DNA from: Siphlonurus alternatus
Taxonomy: Eukaryota > Arthropoda > Insecta > Ephemeroptera > Siphlonuridae
Direction: 5' to 3'
NCBI GenBank assembly: GCA_949825025.1
Contig: OX463778.1
Location: forward strand, 50,120,829-50,184,828
DNA: 64,000 nucleotides
In this document: piece after piece, positions 37,640 to 48,590 of the stretch
Position numbering within the stretch: the stretch's first letter is position 1
How the letters are laid out: each line of letters begins with the position of its first letter
Made by a program: the position numbers and the translations under genes
Notes under the pieces: generated by a model
The model's input: the letters and a program-made list of their open reading frames with translations, nothing else
The model's database searches: none
What the model was told of the DNA's origin: nothing

Positions 37640-38020
37640 AAAATAATAAAATAGTTAAAACAAATATTCAAGAAATTTAACATTTCCCAAAATTTTCTAA
37701 ATTACTTTTTTCACGTTACTTTTAGATTCATTTAAAGTTCTTTGTAATGTTCTTTGTATTTTTTTTTTTTAAGTTTTACATTCCCTCTTCAATTACACTA
37801 ATACGCTAATACCCTGCAAATTAGTCTGCGATGCATTATAGTCTTATAGACTCTTCAAGTGACCCCCCCCCCCTTCCAACGTTGCAATGCAAAGCAGTAA
37901 GAAGCAGATGAAGGTATTTCTTACGTCGTTCCTCTGCGCGATCAGATTGACGGCGATGAGCAGTGTCACGAAGGAGAAGAGGCAGAGCAACGTCTTGGTC
38001 CAGAACATGGTGGCCTGCAT
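35706..38020 (-). CDS. S1: secreted modular basic protein, family not recognised
   Basis: Reverse-strand exons: 38020-37925, 37444-37301, 37229-36727, 35916-35706, giving 317 residues. Exon 1 is a signal peptide (TLLCLFSFVTLLIAVNL). Exon 2 (phases 0-0) begins AIEEALQEIVTWL, a short helix. Exon 3 (0-2) is a globular-looking stretch that turns strongly basic with CSC and CQC pairs; its donor (AAAAG|GTATTT) lies just before an in-frame stop, and I prefer splicing because the next exon fits. Exon 4 (2-end) has CPC and CWRC pairs and NGNVPPNNTLYW, matching the tail of S4. A leader exon may lie near 38634-38670, with donor ACAA|GTAAGT. No function can be assigned. Confidence 0.65.
37608..37637. repeat. 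Poly-A run in an S1 intron
   Basis: A run of about 30 A (+ strand) within an intron, adjacent to other A/T runs. Confidence 0.8.
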
Positions 38021-38719
38021 GGCCACGACCTACCACGCGAGGTGGTGACTACAAGCGTAACACTGCAGTGAACGTAGAAAAATACTGAAACAAAATTAGT
38101 ATCAAAATAAACTGAAACTGAGCTACGAGTTTTTGTTTCATCATGACTCAATAAATTATTTATTTAAACTCAAGATTCCATGATATTATTTTAAATATCA
38201 TTTCATCGGTGTCATCAATTCAATTTAGAAAATGTCACTAATTAACTGTACACTATATTCTATATTCATTCTTTCACATAAGGGCATTTAACATGAACAC
38301 AAATAATATAGTTCCATAATATATGCAGGTTTTTGATTAGATAATATAATTATTTTTCTAATTTGTTCTTAAAGTCTACAGTTATAATATTTGTACCATC
38401 AGCACATTGAATTGATCACACCACTGAAAACTAATTTCAACGTCAATCAATTTTTTATATGTATAAATACAAAAAATAAATACTGCAACTATGCTTTATT
38501 TTATTGCAAATTATATTAGATATTATTGTATGGTACTCAAGCTTTTTTGACTAAATTTTTTAATGCAAAATCATGCTGACAGGTCAACCTTACAATAATA
38601 ATAATTGATCCTCTATACTATAACAAGACTTACTTGTAAGTTGCTGAAATGCGTCTCGAAAGCGTTTCTTTGCAACAGATCTCGTGCGTGCGTTTAAATA
38701 TATTTCAGATGCAAGTATC

Positions 38720-39350
38720 GCGGGGACGTGCCCACCAGCCGGTCACGTAATGCACTTGGGCAATCGGTTGCAACAATGTGATGACACCCGGTCACTGTGC
38801 ACCATCAACAATAATCGATATGCATGTAGTGATTTAACTTGAATGATAATAGCTTGCTCCATATGAGATATGTGCAAAGATTATATACGTAGTTTGTTTA
38901 CGATAATTTAATGTTGCATATATATAGTATATAGTATATATATATAATCGTAGGATTATATATATATAAGATCATTTTTCGTTCTCTACTTTCCTAATAG
39001 CTCAGCTGATATTCTTTTATAATTATTTTTTCAGAAATTTGCATTTTATATTAATATACAGCACATAATTATATTTATTAAAACAAACTATAATTATAGA
39101 ATTCAAATTACGTTTTAGCTATTGAACAAAATCAATAATTAGGCAGTACCGCGTTGTTAAATTTTAAATTAAGGTTATTTGCTTATGAAAATACCATTAA
39201 ACCTCATCAATATTATTGTAAAACTTCAAAACACCATAACTTGTTAATGGATAGCACGTTTTTAAAATTTTCGAAAGTTTGCATGATACGCGTACTTTAC
39301 AATAATTTATTGTTGATAGAGTTAAAATAAGTTAAAGTAACGTAAAGGTA
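38720..39350. other. Intergenic DNA upstream of S1
   Basis: AT-rich, with a TATA-type dinucleotide stretch near 38920-38970. No gene recognised. Confidence 0.5.
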
Positions 39351-39357
39351 GGAAAGG

Positions 39358-39710
39358 TCGAGCGTGGCGCAGTGCATTGACCGGTTCTCGCGCGTTAGAT
39401 CACTGAAGTCAGGCTACGTCGCGCGTGGTTAGTATACTTGGATGGGTGTCCGTTTCAAGTAAAAAATTACACTGCTCCCTCCCTGTGGTAAATTCGTCTC
39501 GCTTTCCACCCAGGGCAGTGATGCACTTGTGTGTGGTTCCCCAGGCTTCGGACATTACTTTGGTCCATTGATAAAAAGTAGAGGTGTCCGTCCTGACTGA
39601 GGTTTCCTTTCCACGATCCTTTCCCTACCTTATGCCTGCCCATATTACCCCGCCGCAAGCTATAAGCTATTAGGGGTGTTCCTTAATTGTAAAAAAAAAA
39701 AAAAAAAAAA
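39358..39710 (+). mobile_element. 5S rRNA-derived SINE, copy 1
   Basis: The head (about 39364-39455) follows 5S rRNA: GACCGGTTCTCG, TTAGATCACTGAAGTCAG, then GTGGTTAGTATACTTGGATG covering the internal pol III promoter. The body is unrelated to 5S (about 39456-39690: TTTCCACCCAGG, GTGTGGTTCCCCAGGC, GTCCGTCCTGACTGAGG) and the element ends in 20 A. This is the layout of SINE3-class elements. Confidence 0.85.
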
Positions 39711-40516
39711 GTGGGTTGTTTAAAGCACGAAAATACAAGTTCATAATATTAATAAAAATATTACACAATATGTAACACTAATAAAATATAACAAGAAATA
39801 AACGTATATACAGCATATTATTGCAATTATCTTATTTCTTTATTTATCATAAAATTAAAGTACATTCTGTTTGAAAGTGTAAAAAATATTTACATTGATT
39901 AACAAATAACGAAAACAAAGATGTAATCAAATCACCTGCTTTAGTGAAAATTTAAAACAAAAAGTATTAAATATTGAACGTTTCTAGCTTTTTTTTTATT
40001 AATTTTTAACATTATCAGAGAGTTTGTATTGAATCTTAATGGACTATTATAAGATTGAGGATTATTTTTATATGTCTGATAGGTCGAAAAAAATATACAG
40101 GATTGGAAAAGCTCAACGTAAGTCCATGAACCGAAAGCGTCCTCAAATAAAGCAAGGATAGGCAGGCCCAAGACAGTGATTTTCATTGCAGTTTGCAAAT
40201 AAAACGGCTAGCTGCTTGTACCTGCCAGATTGAAATGTAGGTTAATTTCTGTGCAAAAATCTAATGTCTGAAGTAAGGTGTGTGGATAGGATAAAATTTA
40301 AAATGAGAGATGGTAACTGTTGATTTGACTTTATAATGAAAAACACTGCATATCATTGTCGAGTTCACATCTTAAATGTTTCTTTGCTCAAAAAGACGTT
40401 GTTTAAAATACTTAAGTTGATCATTCATATTTCTGATTACATCACCTGAAATCAGTTACAAAAATAAAAGGTAAGTATGCTGTATATCTTAAAATAATTG
40501 TTTAAACCTGACATTA

Positions 40517-42748
40517 TTACATACGGTGAAATGGGCCTGACGTCTTGAATTCTTGATTTCTGTAGCAAAGTTTCTTCAAATCCGGACATTGGTAGATAGG
40601 TATGTAATGGTGAGATCTGAAATATATAATGTGTATAAATAATGGGAGGTGTGGCGCAGTGCGCTTGACCGGGTCTCGTCAGATCACCGAAGTCAAGCAA
40701 CGCCGCGCGTGGTTAGTAGTTGGATGGGTGACCATTTTCAACAAAAACCACGTTTCCCACCCAGGGGTAAAACGTTGCGCTTTTCCACCTTGTGGTTCCC
40801 CTGGCTTTGGACCATTGCACTTCCGGTTCATTGACAAAAGCTGTAGCGTCCATCCTGGCTGAGGTTTTCACGTTTCCCTCAGCCGCAGGCAAATGCCGGG
40901 ATGGATTTGCAAGGCCGTGGCCGCCCTCGTTCCAGAAGAGCCCGCGAAACGCTCAAGTTAGGGTTTCGGAAGGTTCGGGGTTTCAAAGTAGTATGTAATT
41001 AGTAAATAGAAGTACCCAATAGGGTTTGATTAAAAACTAAAAAAAAAAATAAATAAATAAATAATATGTCTTCAGTTATCAAGTATTAATATAAAGTAGT
41101 CATCATCACCTCGCAAAATTTCCTACTTTGCCTTGTTAATCACCGTATCCTGTGTTATTCTTATGAGGCATGTGGGGATTAACAAGGTTGTAAAAGGAAA
41201 TTTTCTAAGGTGACGAGTGTATACTTATATTTAGTCTGAAAATTGTGTCATTTTATATGAGCCATGATAGGAGCGTATGAAGAACTGACATTACTGTATT
41301 AAAATTGTAAATCGACAACCTAATTAATATTTTTTTTTATTTAGAGAAATAAATAGTATAAAGGTTTTCAAATTATGGTACTCTGATTTATTTTAATCCA
41401 TATAATTATTTATTAAAAGTGCGGCCACGCCCCATGGAGAATTTTACACCCTATCCTTTTAATAAATTCATAAATCCGTTAAATTTGTATTTAGATTGGT
41501 ACAGTATGACAATTCCTAAAGGTTTAATATTTTTATTATTGAATAGATTTTTCAATGTTTATTTGCATTTGACCAAATAATTAAGTCGATACTCCGTTTT
41601 ATTAAAAATTACTTTTTTCTTGAAGTATATTAACATCAAAACAATAATAAAATTATGTTAATAACATATAGCATACGCTGCAGTTATAGTACACTCAATT
41701 CGAATAAAATTGTCCGATCCGGCTATACTTTAACATGGCCGGATCGGACACTTTTATCTGAATGAAGTGTACATAGGCCAGTACTAAATTCATAAATTAC
41801 CTTCTGTAAGGGTACTGCCTCTTCGCAACACCAGTTTTCTTGTCTAAATTTTCATCTGGCGACTGAGATAAGTTTTCCTGTGATGATTGAGAGTTGCTAC
41901 ATTTAGAACAAAAGTCGTGGGAACTAGAAACTTTTTCGTCGGTTGTCGAGCTTGATGTGTTGGGATCGGAGTTGTAGAGGTAGTAATATTCCTCGGACTG
42001 TTTGTGGTCTGAATTTCCGGCTTCTGATTGGTTGCTGGAGTCCTCCACAGAAGTCCAGGACTCAAACTGACCAGAGGCGGACTGTTTATGAAAGTCCTCA
42101 CCATAATCAAATTCGGGGTTGTAAAAGAATTTCCTTGATTTTTTTTTAACTTTATCCAATTCCAAATATTCTATTCTTTGTGTTATATTATTATTTGTAA
42201 TAATTGTCGTTGGACGTGGTGGTAGTTGCTGTAAAATGGTATAAAGCATACTGTTAGATTATCGTGCTAGAAATGTGCGCTCTTCGCCTTGGAAAATATC
42301 CCCACATGGCAATATAATACGCCATCATCATTGCACTCGTAATTTGCTATATTTTATTCATTTGACGACCCTTGCATTTGTTGAAGGTGAAATTGAAATG
42401 AGAAAATTTTGCATTAAAGATATACGTCATAAAGGTGAAGTTTGTTTTATAATGCTCTTTGATAACTCCACCCTACTATCTTTCTAGGTCTGTATGTATC
42501 AATTTTCTGATGCACTCGTAAACTCGTACAAAAATTTTGGTGTGACCCTGCCCATAAGTTTTGTATTGGAGAAGAAAGATCAAGTTTGTGACGTCAGACA
42601 AATGGCAAGCCGTACAAACTATAAAATTAGTGGGTGAGTAGCAAGCACTCGGGAGAATGTCTGTTGGAAGAACTAAGTTAATTACCTTATCGGTTGAAGA
42701 TGCCACGTGACAGAGGAAAAGGCACAACAATGCTTCATAATACAACAT
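40517..42748 (-). CDS. S2: secreted Ser/Asp/Glu-rich protein, family not recognised
   Basis: Reverse-strand exons: 42748-42686, 42228-41801, 40616-40517, giving 196 residues. Exon 1 is a signal peptide (MLYYEALLCLFLCHVASS). Exon 2 (phases 0-2) is polar, with QLPPRPTTIITNNN, a basic patch KVKKKSRKFF, a Ser/Glu/Tyr-rich middle and FCSKCSNSQ, comparable to KCTSCSANSK in S5. Its donor (AGAAG|GTAATT) lies one codon before an in-frame stop, so an unspliced end at 41797 (163 residues) is the alternative. The last exon (2-end) reads SHHYIPIYQCPDLKKLC and shares the PIY tail motif of S4 and S5. A SINE sits in the last intron. The 5' end has an acceptor (ACTTTCAG) before the ATG, implying a leader exon. 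Confidence 0.6.
40644..41064 (+). mobile_element. 5S rRNA-derived SINE, copy 2
   Basis: The 5S-like head is better preserved than in copy 1 (TCTCGTCAGATCACCGAAGT, CAAGCAACGCCGCGCG, TGGTTAGTAGTTGGATGGGT). The body shares TTTCCACCCAGG, TGTGGTTCCCC, TCCATCCTGGCTGAGG. The 3' part differs from copy 1 (a GC-rich block about 40885-40985) and the element ends in A-rich DNA with AAAT units. It lies antisense in the last intron of S2. Confidence 0.85.
41097..41229. repeat. Short palindromic dispersed repeat, copy 2 (family D)
   Basis: Left: CATCACCTCGCAAAATTTCC. Right: GGAAATTTTCTAAGGTGACG followed by AGTGTATAC. The centre has CCTTGTTAATCACCG and GGGGATTAACAAGG. Confidence 0.65.
41340..41600. mobile_element. 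Degenerate MITE of the A/B type
   Basis: It retains GAAATAAATAGTATAAAGG, TACTCTGATTTATTTT, GTGCGGCCACGCCCC and a right end AAGTCGATACTCCGTTTT, all diverged from the intact copies. Confidence 0.55.
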
Positions 42749-43316
42749 TGTTGTTTGATGTATCGTTCACGTGTGAAGCTGAAAGTAATATATTCATGTA
42801 TGTCAACAAATAATTCCTCACTTCATTAAATTAAGTACATAATGTAAACTTTGATAATAATAAAGAAAAATGAACTACAGAACTATTAAAATATGCTCGA
42901 ATTACTACCTGTTACAAATATAATAACTAAATTAAAGAAATTAGTCTGTTTATTCTTATTATACAGTACTGAATAAGTAATAATATTATTTACCACAAAT
43001 CTTACCTGTTGTTACATATAGTAAAATACATATTTAATAACTGACATTAATTTTTAGGTTTTCATTTCTAGGTTTATAACTTTTATAAGCAGCTCTATAG
43101 AAGCTTCTAAAACTGATTTTTAAGTGAAAATAATGGAATTTTAAGAAAATTATAACATCCATTCTATAAGTTGCGTTTTGTTCTGTATATAGGACTCTGT
43201 TAGTATCACCTGCCAGCTGTTATATTATGTAACATATTGAAAATATAATAAAAAAAAATAAAAAGTTTATATATAGGAAAAAATGGATTTGTAAAAAATA
43301 AAGAAAAGAAACTTAC

Positions 43317-43437
43317 ACTTTTTGTTTAACTTATCAATAAAGTCATTCAATGTGATCTTCTTATAATCAGGCCTGTTTGATAAATGGTGCTCAGATTTGT
43401 TTGATCGATCCATTTGATAAAGGATTAGTTTTGCCAT
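43317..43437 (-). other. Possible leader exon of S2 with an upstream frame
   Basis: On the reverse strand an ATG at 43437 opens 40 codons (start MAKLILYQMDRSNKS, end FIDKLNKK) up to a strong donor (AAAGT|GTAAGT). A TATATAG-type box lies about 120 bases upstream near 43556-43563. Joined to the acceptor before S2 the frame does not enter the S2 protein, so this is either a 5' leader carrying a short upstream frame or the first exon of a gene I cannot complete. Confidence 0.3.
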
Positions 43438-43564
43438 CACGAGCTAAGAAATATTTGAAAGTGAATCACCGAGACTTCTTACAAATCTTGTAATGTCGCA
43501 ACCAAAGGCGTGCAATAAAATGGAACTTTATGCAAGCCAAGCCTAGAACTATATACTATATAGA

Positions 43565-44340
43565 GTCGTTGTATGCAAGCTGTGGCATGTCTTCGGCCAC
43601 GCTGAAACAATTTTGTAAATTAAGAAATGTGTTTTGAGAGAGGTCACGCTCAAAATACAAACAACTTCCTCCTCTCAACTTGTAAAAAAAAAAGGATTAC
43701 AATTTTAAATTATAATATACTATTATGTAGCAATAGATTTGCGAGTGATATTCACTAAAACAATCGATGGGAGGAGGGGGAGGGTCGTTTTGAGATTGTT
43801 ATTTAAACCAACATAGTCTAATTTAATAAATAATTCATCGCTCATTTCACCATAAAATACTTTTATTTATGATTAAATTTTTATTTGCAGCATTCTTACA
43901 TTTACTAAATTTTCCCCTTTTCCACTTTTTTTTTTTTTGTTTTTTTTTTACCAAAACAGAAACTTTGTCCACATTAGAAAGCAAGATGCTAAAGTGTGTT
44001 TCACGAACAAAATTACCATCATCATGAATCAGCTTTTCTCTAATTCAATATTGAATTTTGTTATGAATTCGAAACCAAACTCATTTAATTTTCATCATCT
44101 TAAAAAATAATTTCAGTAATTATACATTGTCATACATTGGTGTTTACAATCGCAAGAGTTTGCAAAACATTTAATGACGGAACTAGTTGAAGACAATGCA
44201 TCACGCAATGTTATTTTTAATTGTGAATTTTTTACACTTTGTTGCGACAGTTAATGTTGCAAGAAAAATTATGTTCTCTGAATCATTAAATATTTCTATG
44301 ATAACGAAGCTCAATTGTAAAATTATCACGTTTTTAAAAA
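43565..44340. other. Intergenic DNA between divergent S2 and S3
   Basis: AT-rich, with homopolymer runs near 43925-43950. No gene recognised. Confidence 0.5.
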
Positions 44341-44349
44341 TGCATCCGG

Positions 44350-44429
44350 TATAAATGCATGTGCTCTTCGCCAAGCCGTGATCAGAGCTTTGTACAGCTT
44401 TGTGAGCTTTGTACAGCATAAATACTGCA
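44350..44429 (+). promoter_or_regulatory. Putative promoter and leader exon of S3
   Basis: TATAAAT at 44350-44356, an initiator-like TCAGAG about 32 bases on, and a donor CTGCA|GTGAGT at 44429. The coding exon is preceded by an acceptor (TTTTCTTTAG) near 44759. Plausible, but only motif-based. Confidence 0.4.
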
Positions 44430-44790
44430 GTGAGTATATGAATTAAAATTTTTATATAACATTTTTTTATTGATTCAATATACAGTCTGGTGAATTTATT
44501 TAGTAAAATTAAATATTTTTAAAGCGCAAAATTGTATCAAGGGGTATGAAATATTTCATGACGTCATTTTAAACCTTTGGCATCGATATAATTTCTTGTT
44601 TTAATAACAAAAGCCATGATTAAGCGTGGTATTCAATACATGAATGGTTACCAGCTTTTAAAGTAAACAAAAGGACGTATTTTCCATGCCTCTTACAACA
44701 GATTTCCAATCAGTCCGGTTATGAGGCCACCATAATGAATTGACGTCACGTTTTCTTTAGCTGCATTGATCGAAGTGACCGGACGCTGCG

Positions 44791-47550
44791 ATGTTGCGCC
44801 TCACGGTCCTGCTGTGCGCCCTGCTGTCATGTGTTTTAGCAAACAGAGTGTACAATAACGAGCAAGTGAGTATACACTTTCAATGTTAATTGATCAATTT
44901 AATTAAATTTATTCCATCCTTTTTGCTTATTAATTTCACATAAGATTGTAAATTTGTAATTTATTGTTGAGTAAATAATTTATTGTTACCACATTGCAGG
45001 AGTACGAAAATACGGCAGAAAAACATTACAAGAAAGAAATTTATTATCCACCTACCGAACAGAAATATCCTGAACAAAACTACCCTCAGTACGTACCGGA
45101 GCATCCCCAGTACCCTGAGCATCACAAATACCCTGAACATCCTCAGTACCCTGAGCATCACAAATACCCTGAACATAACCAGTACCCTGAGCATCACAAA
45201 TACCCTGAACATAACCAGTACCCTGAGCATCACAAATACCCTGAACATCACAAATACCCTGAACATCACCAGTACCCTGAACATCCCCAGTATCCTGAGC
45301 ATCACAAATACCCTGAACATCCCCAGTACGAAAAGCAGCCACATAACACCCCAGAGCTTCACTTGCACGAACATGAGCACGACCACGCCCACATACACGT
45401 GGCCGCTGACCATGGATATCATCGTGGACATTGCTATGGAGGAAACATGGTACAATGTTCCTACAGTTGTCACACAATATTGACATGAATTTAAATTGAA
45501 GAGTTAGTGTTTTATTAGTGTTTAAAATATAACATGTGACTTACTATTTATAAATTTGTGATTTTGTACGTAATTTTTAGCTTTTCCAAATAAATTATTA
45601 TCAAATATCGATAAATAAGTGTTGGAAAATCTAAATTATTTATACTGTAGTAAGCATTATTTAATTCTATCGTACGCGTCTTTGGTGTTAAGAATTTTAC
45701 CTGCTATTAAGAATGTACAATTTAAATTCTTTTACCTGCATAATATTATAAAAAATAATATTATTATTAAAATGTTATTAGTTTCAATTTTAAAGATTAT
45801 GTTGTTCAGCATGTCTTTAAGAACATTCACAATAGTATATCTGAATCATTAGCATTTTTGGGAAGTAATAACTTTTATGTATAAATTTGTAATAACTTCT
45901 ATAAAGAAAAATTATTTTATTTTATTGATATTTTGTAAATAATGTGTGTATTTTTTTACAGGGACTTGATCTTGCCATCACTAATCTTGCTATTGCAAAC
46001 CAAAAGCTGTCGCAGCATGCCAAATATATTCCTCAAATAATTAAAGAGGCTTGCAAGTGCTGTAAATCTAAAGAATGTAAGTGTGAGAAACAGAAAGAAT
46101 CCGAAGAGTCTTATTATCCTACACAAAAGCCTTATTACCCTACTCAAAAACCTACCCATAAGCCTTATTACCCTACTCCCAAGCCCTACTATCCTACCCA
46201 TAAGCCTTACTACCCTACTCCCAAGCCTTGCCACACCACCCCAAAGCCTTGCTACACCACCCCAAAGCCTTGCTACACCACCCCGAAGCCTTGCTCCAAG
46301 AAACCAAAGTCAAAGATTATCTACGTCTGCAAGAAATCCAAGATTTCTCAGGATTCAGATTCTGCCAGCTATGACTCAAGCGAATCTTATAACAATGTAC
46401 ACAAGTATCACAAGAAAACTGATCGTGTTTATAAAGGATATCATGGGTACTACAAAGTTAACAAAGGGTAAGGAATGCCATTAAATTTCGAAATTTTTAT
46501 CTACTAATTATGTATATTTATAACAATATATTGTATGATGTATAGAATGACAACATTTTATTTTGTTAATGCAATTAATAAATCAATTAATAGCTTTAAT
46601 AAAAAAAAAATCTTGAAAGAAAGGTTAATTTTTGTCACCTTTCTGTATATAACACTAGCTTTAGTAATTTCCCTGATGGTATGTAAATTTCTCGCAGGTC
46701 GCACCACCATTACCCGCTGTGCTACCTGAAGCTGCACCACCAGTCTGGGTCACAACATTACCCTCACCACGTGTCCTACAGCAGCTCGCCAGACTTCTAC
46801 AGTAAGTTCCTCAAGTGCTGGTGGTACCCATTACCTGTGATTGAGAACGGGTCTAGCTTCCAAAATTTATATTTTTTGTTATTCAAGCTCACAATGAGAT
46901 ATTAGAATGTAAAAATTTTAGTAGCTTAAATCGAAAGAAGGGGTAAAAATATGGCGCTATGAATTTTTTCAGATTTGTCTGACACCGGGAACCATTTTTA
47001 AAAAATTATTGAAAGTCTATTTTATGTCATTACGGGCGGCACTGCCCTTTTCTTTTTCTTAAGGAGTGCCGCCCGTGACGTCATCAAAATAGACTTTCAA
47101 TAATTTTTTAAAAACAATTCCCGGTCTCAGAAAAATCTGAAAAAATTCACAGTACCATATTTTTACCCCTTCTTTCGATTAAGCCACTAAAACTTTTATA
47201 TTCTAATATCTCATTGAGAATGAAATATTGAAAAAATATTTTTATATACCTGCTCAATTTTTTCTATTTTTTCTATGTATGCTTGTTTTACTCAATAAAG
47301 TAAAAGCAAATAAAATAAAAGTGAAATTATATTTATTTCATTCCAAACTTTATTGCTTTTAAACTTTTACATTTTTTTTTTTTTTTTGTGAATCTGAAGC
47401 ATATCTTTTATAATGGAACGATGGCTTATTTAAAAAAAATATTTTGAACTTTTAATTGTGTTTACAGAACAAGAGCGCCACCACATGGAGCAGCAGCTGT
47501 ACGCTCTGGGAGGTCGCTACCACCAGCAAACCAACAACGAAGACTACTAG
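44791..47550 (+). CDS. S3: secreted Tyr/Pro/His-rich repeat protein, family not recognised
   Basis: Exons: 44791-44865, 45000-45449, 45962-46467, 46698-46801, 47468-47550, giving 405 residues. Exon 1 is a signal peptide (MLRLTVLLCALLSCVLA). Exon 2 (0-0) holds about 17 KYPEH or QYPEH units, then a His-rich block (LHEHEHDHAHIHVAADHGYH). Exon 3 (0-2) starts with a predicted helix (LDLAITNLAIANQKLSQHAK), then CKCCKSKECKCEK, then KPYYPTP-type repeats and KPCYTTPK repeats. Exon 4 (2-1) is His/Tyr-rich. Exon 5 (1-end) carries LYALGGRYHQQ, like LYKLKGG in S6. The 45449 donor (ATG|GTACAA) is the least certain; without it the frame ends at 45488. Repeats suggest a structural, adhesive or metal-binding protein, which is inference only. 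Confidence 0.65.
46891..47217. mobile_element. Palindromic MITE in an S3 intron
   Basis: Nearly perfect inverted repeat: CAATGAGATATTAGAATGTA at the left is mirrored by TATTCTAATATCTCATTG at the right. Both arms contain the A/B core (TTTTTCAGATTTGTCTGACA, ATTATTGAAAGTCTATTTT) around a GC-richer centre with GACGTCA. Confidence 0.85.
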
Positions 47551-47576
47551 AACTGGTCCTTCAAAGTTGAGGTTAC

Positions 47577-48078
47577 TGATGTACTTCATAGTCTTTTCGA
47601 TATTATTTTGGAGACAAATAAATATGATATAAGATATTGAGAGTTGTGTTAATTGAATATAAACGTATGACATAATAATATAATATATGTAAATTAATTG
47701 TTGATGTACTTCATAGTCTTTTCGATATTATTTTGGAGACAAATAAATATGATATAAGATATTGAGAGTTGTGTTAATTGAATATAAACGTATGACATAA
47801 TAATATAATATATGTAAATTAATTGTTGATGTACTTCATAGTTTTTTCGATATTATTTTGGAGACAAATAAATATGATATAAGATATTGAGAGTTGTGTT
47901 AATTGAATATAAACGTATGACATAATAATATAATATATGTAAATTAATTGTTGATTTACTTCATTAGTCTTGTCGATATTATTTTGGAGACAAATAAATA
48001 TGATATATGATATTGAGAGTTGTGTTAATTGAATATAAACGTATGACATAATAATATAATATGTATGTAAATTAAATG
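47577..48078 (+). repeat. 125-bp tandem repeat, four copies, starting in the S3 3' UTR
   Basis: Units begin TGATGTACTTCAT at 47577, 47702, 47827 and 47952. Each carries ACAAATAAATATGA, that is, a polyadenylation signal. The first three differ at very few bases, the fourth at several, so the array is young. The first unit starts 27 bases after the S3 stop. Confidence 0.9.
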
Positions 48079-48248
48079 TCAATATAATTATGTTTGTCGA
48101 ACAGTTGTGCATAAAATAGAAAATGCCGTATTTATTGAAGCAAGGTATAGGCAAGTTCATTTTCATACACAATAAAGAAATTAAACATAATGGAATGCAA
48201 ACTCATTAATAATGAGATACTCATTATTATCTCATTATTAACTCATTA

Positions 48249-48283
48249 ATGCAATAAAAAAAAATTTGAGGTCGATACTCCAT
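48249..48283. mobile_element. Terminal fragment of a family A MITE
   Basis: TGCAATAAAA and TTTGAGGTCGATACTCCAT match the right end of family A. No left end is near. Confidence 0.6.
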
Positions 48284-48590
48284 TTCTCTAATAAAAACGA
48301 ACAATTAATGAAATTATTGCGTACAAATTTAATGAAAGCACAAGTTTCTTAAAAATTACTTTTTTTTTCTGATTCTACTTTTAAGTATGATTTTCAAAAA
48401 AATAAAACCAACTTAATTTTTTTCCACGTTTTATTAACATCTTATCATGTTACAACTGCATGTATCGTACAATTAGAGCAAGTAGGTAACGAAGTGCATT
48501 ATTTGAATGTAATACTTTCAATATTTTAAGACATTTTCATAACCTTAACAACGCACATGCAGCTTTAAAAACAAGTTAACATTGGTAACT

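Noticed and set aside
39373..39455. A 5S rRNA gene
   Set aside because: Only the middle and 3' part resemble 5S, with many changes, and the sequence continues into a SINE body with a poly-A tail. The same holds for the copy at 40654-40735.
44961..45486. Reverse and alternative-frame open frames across the S3 repeat
   Set aside because: Shadows of the 15-base repeat; only the KYPEH frame connects to a signal peptide and to the later exons.
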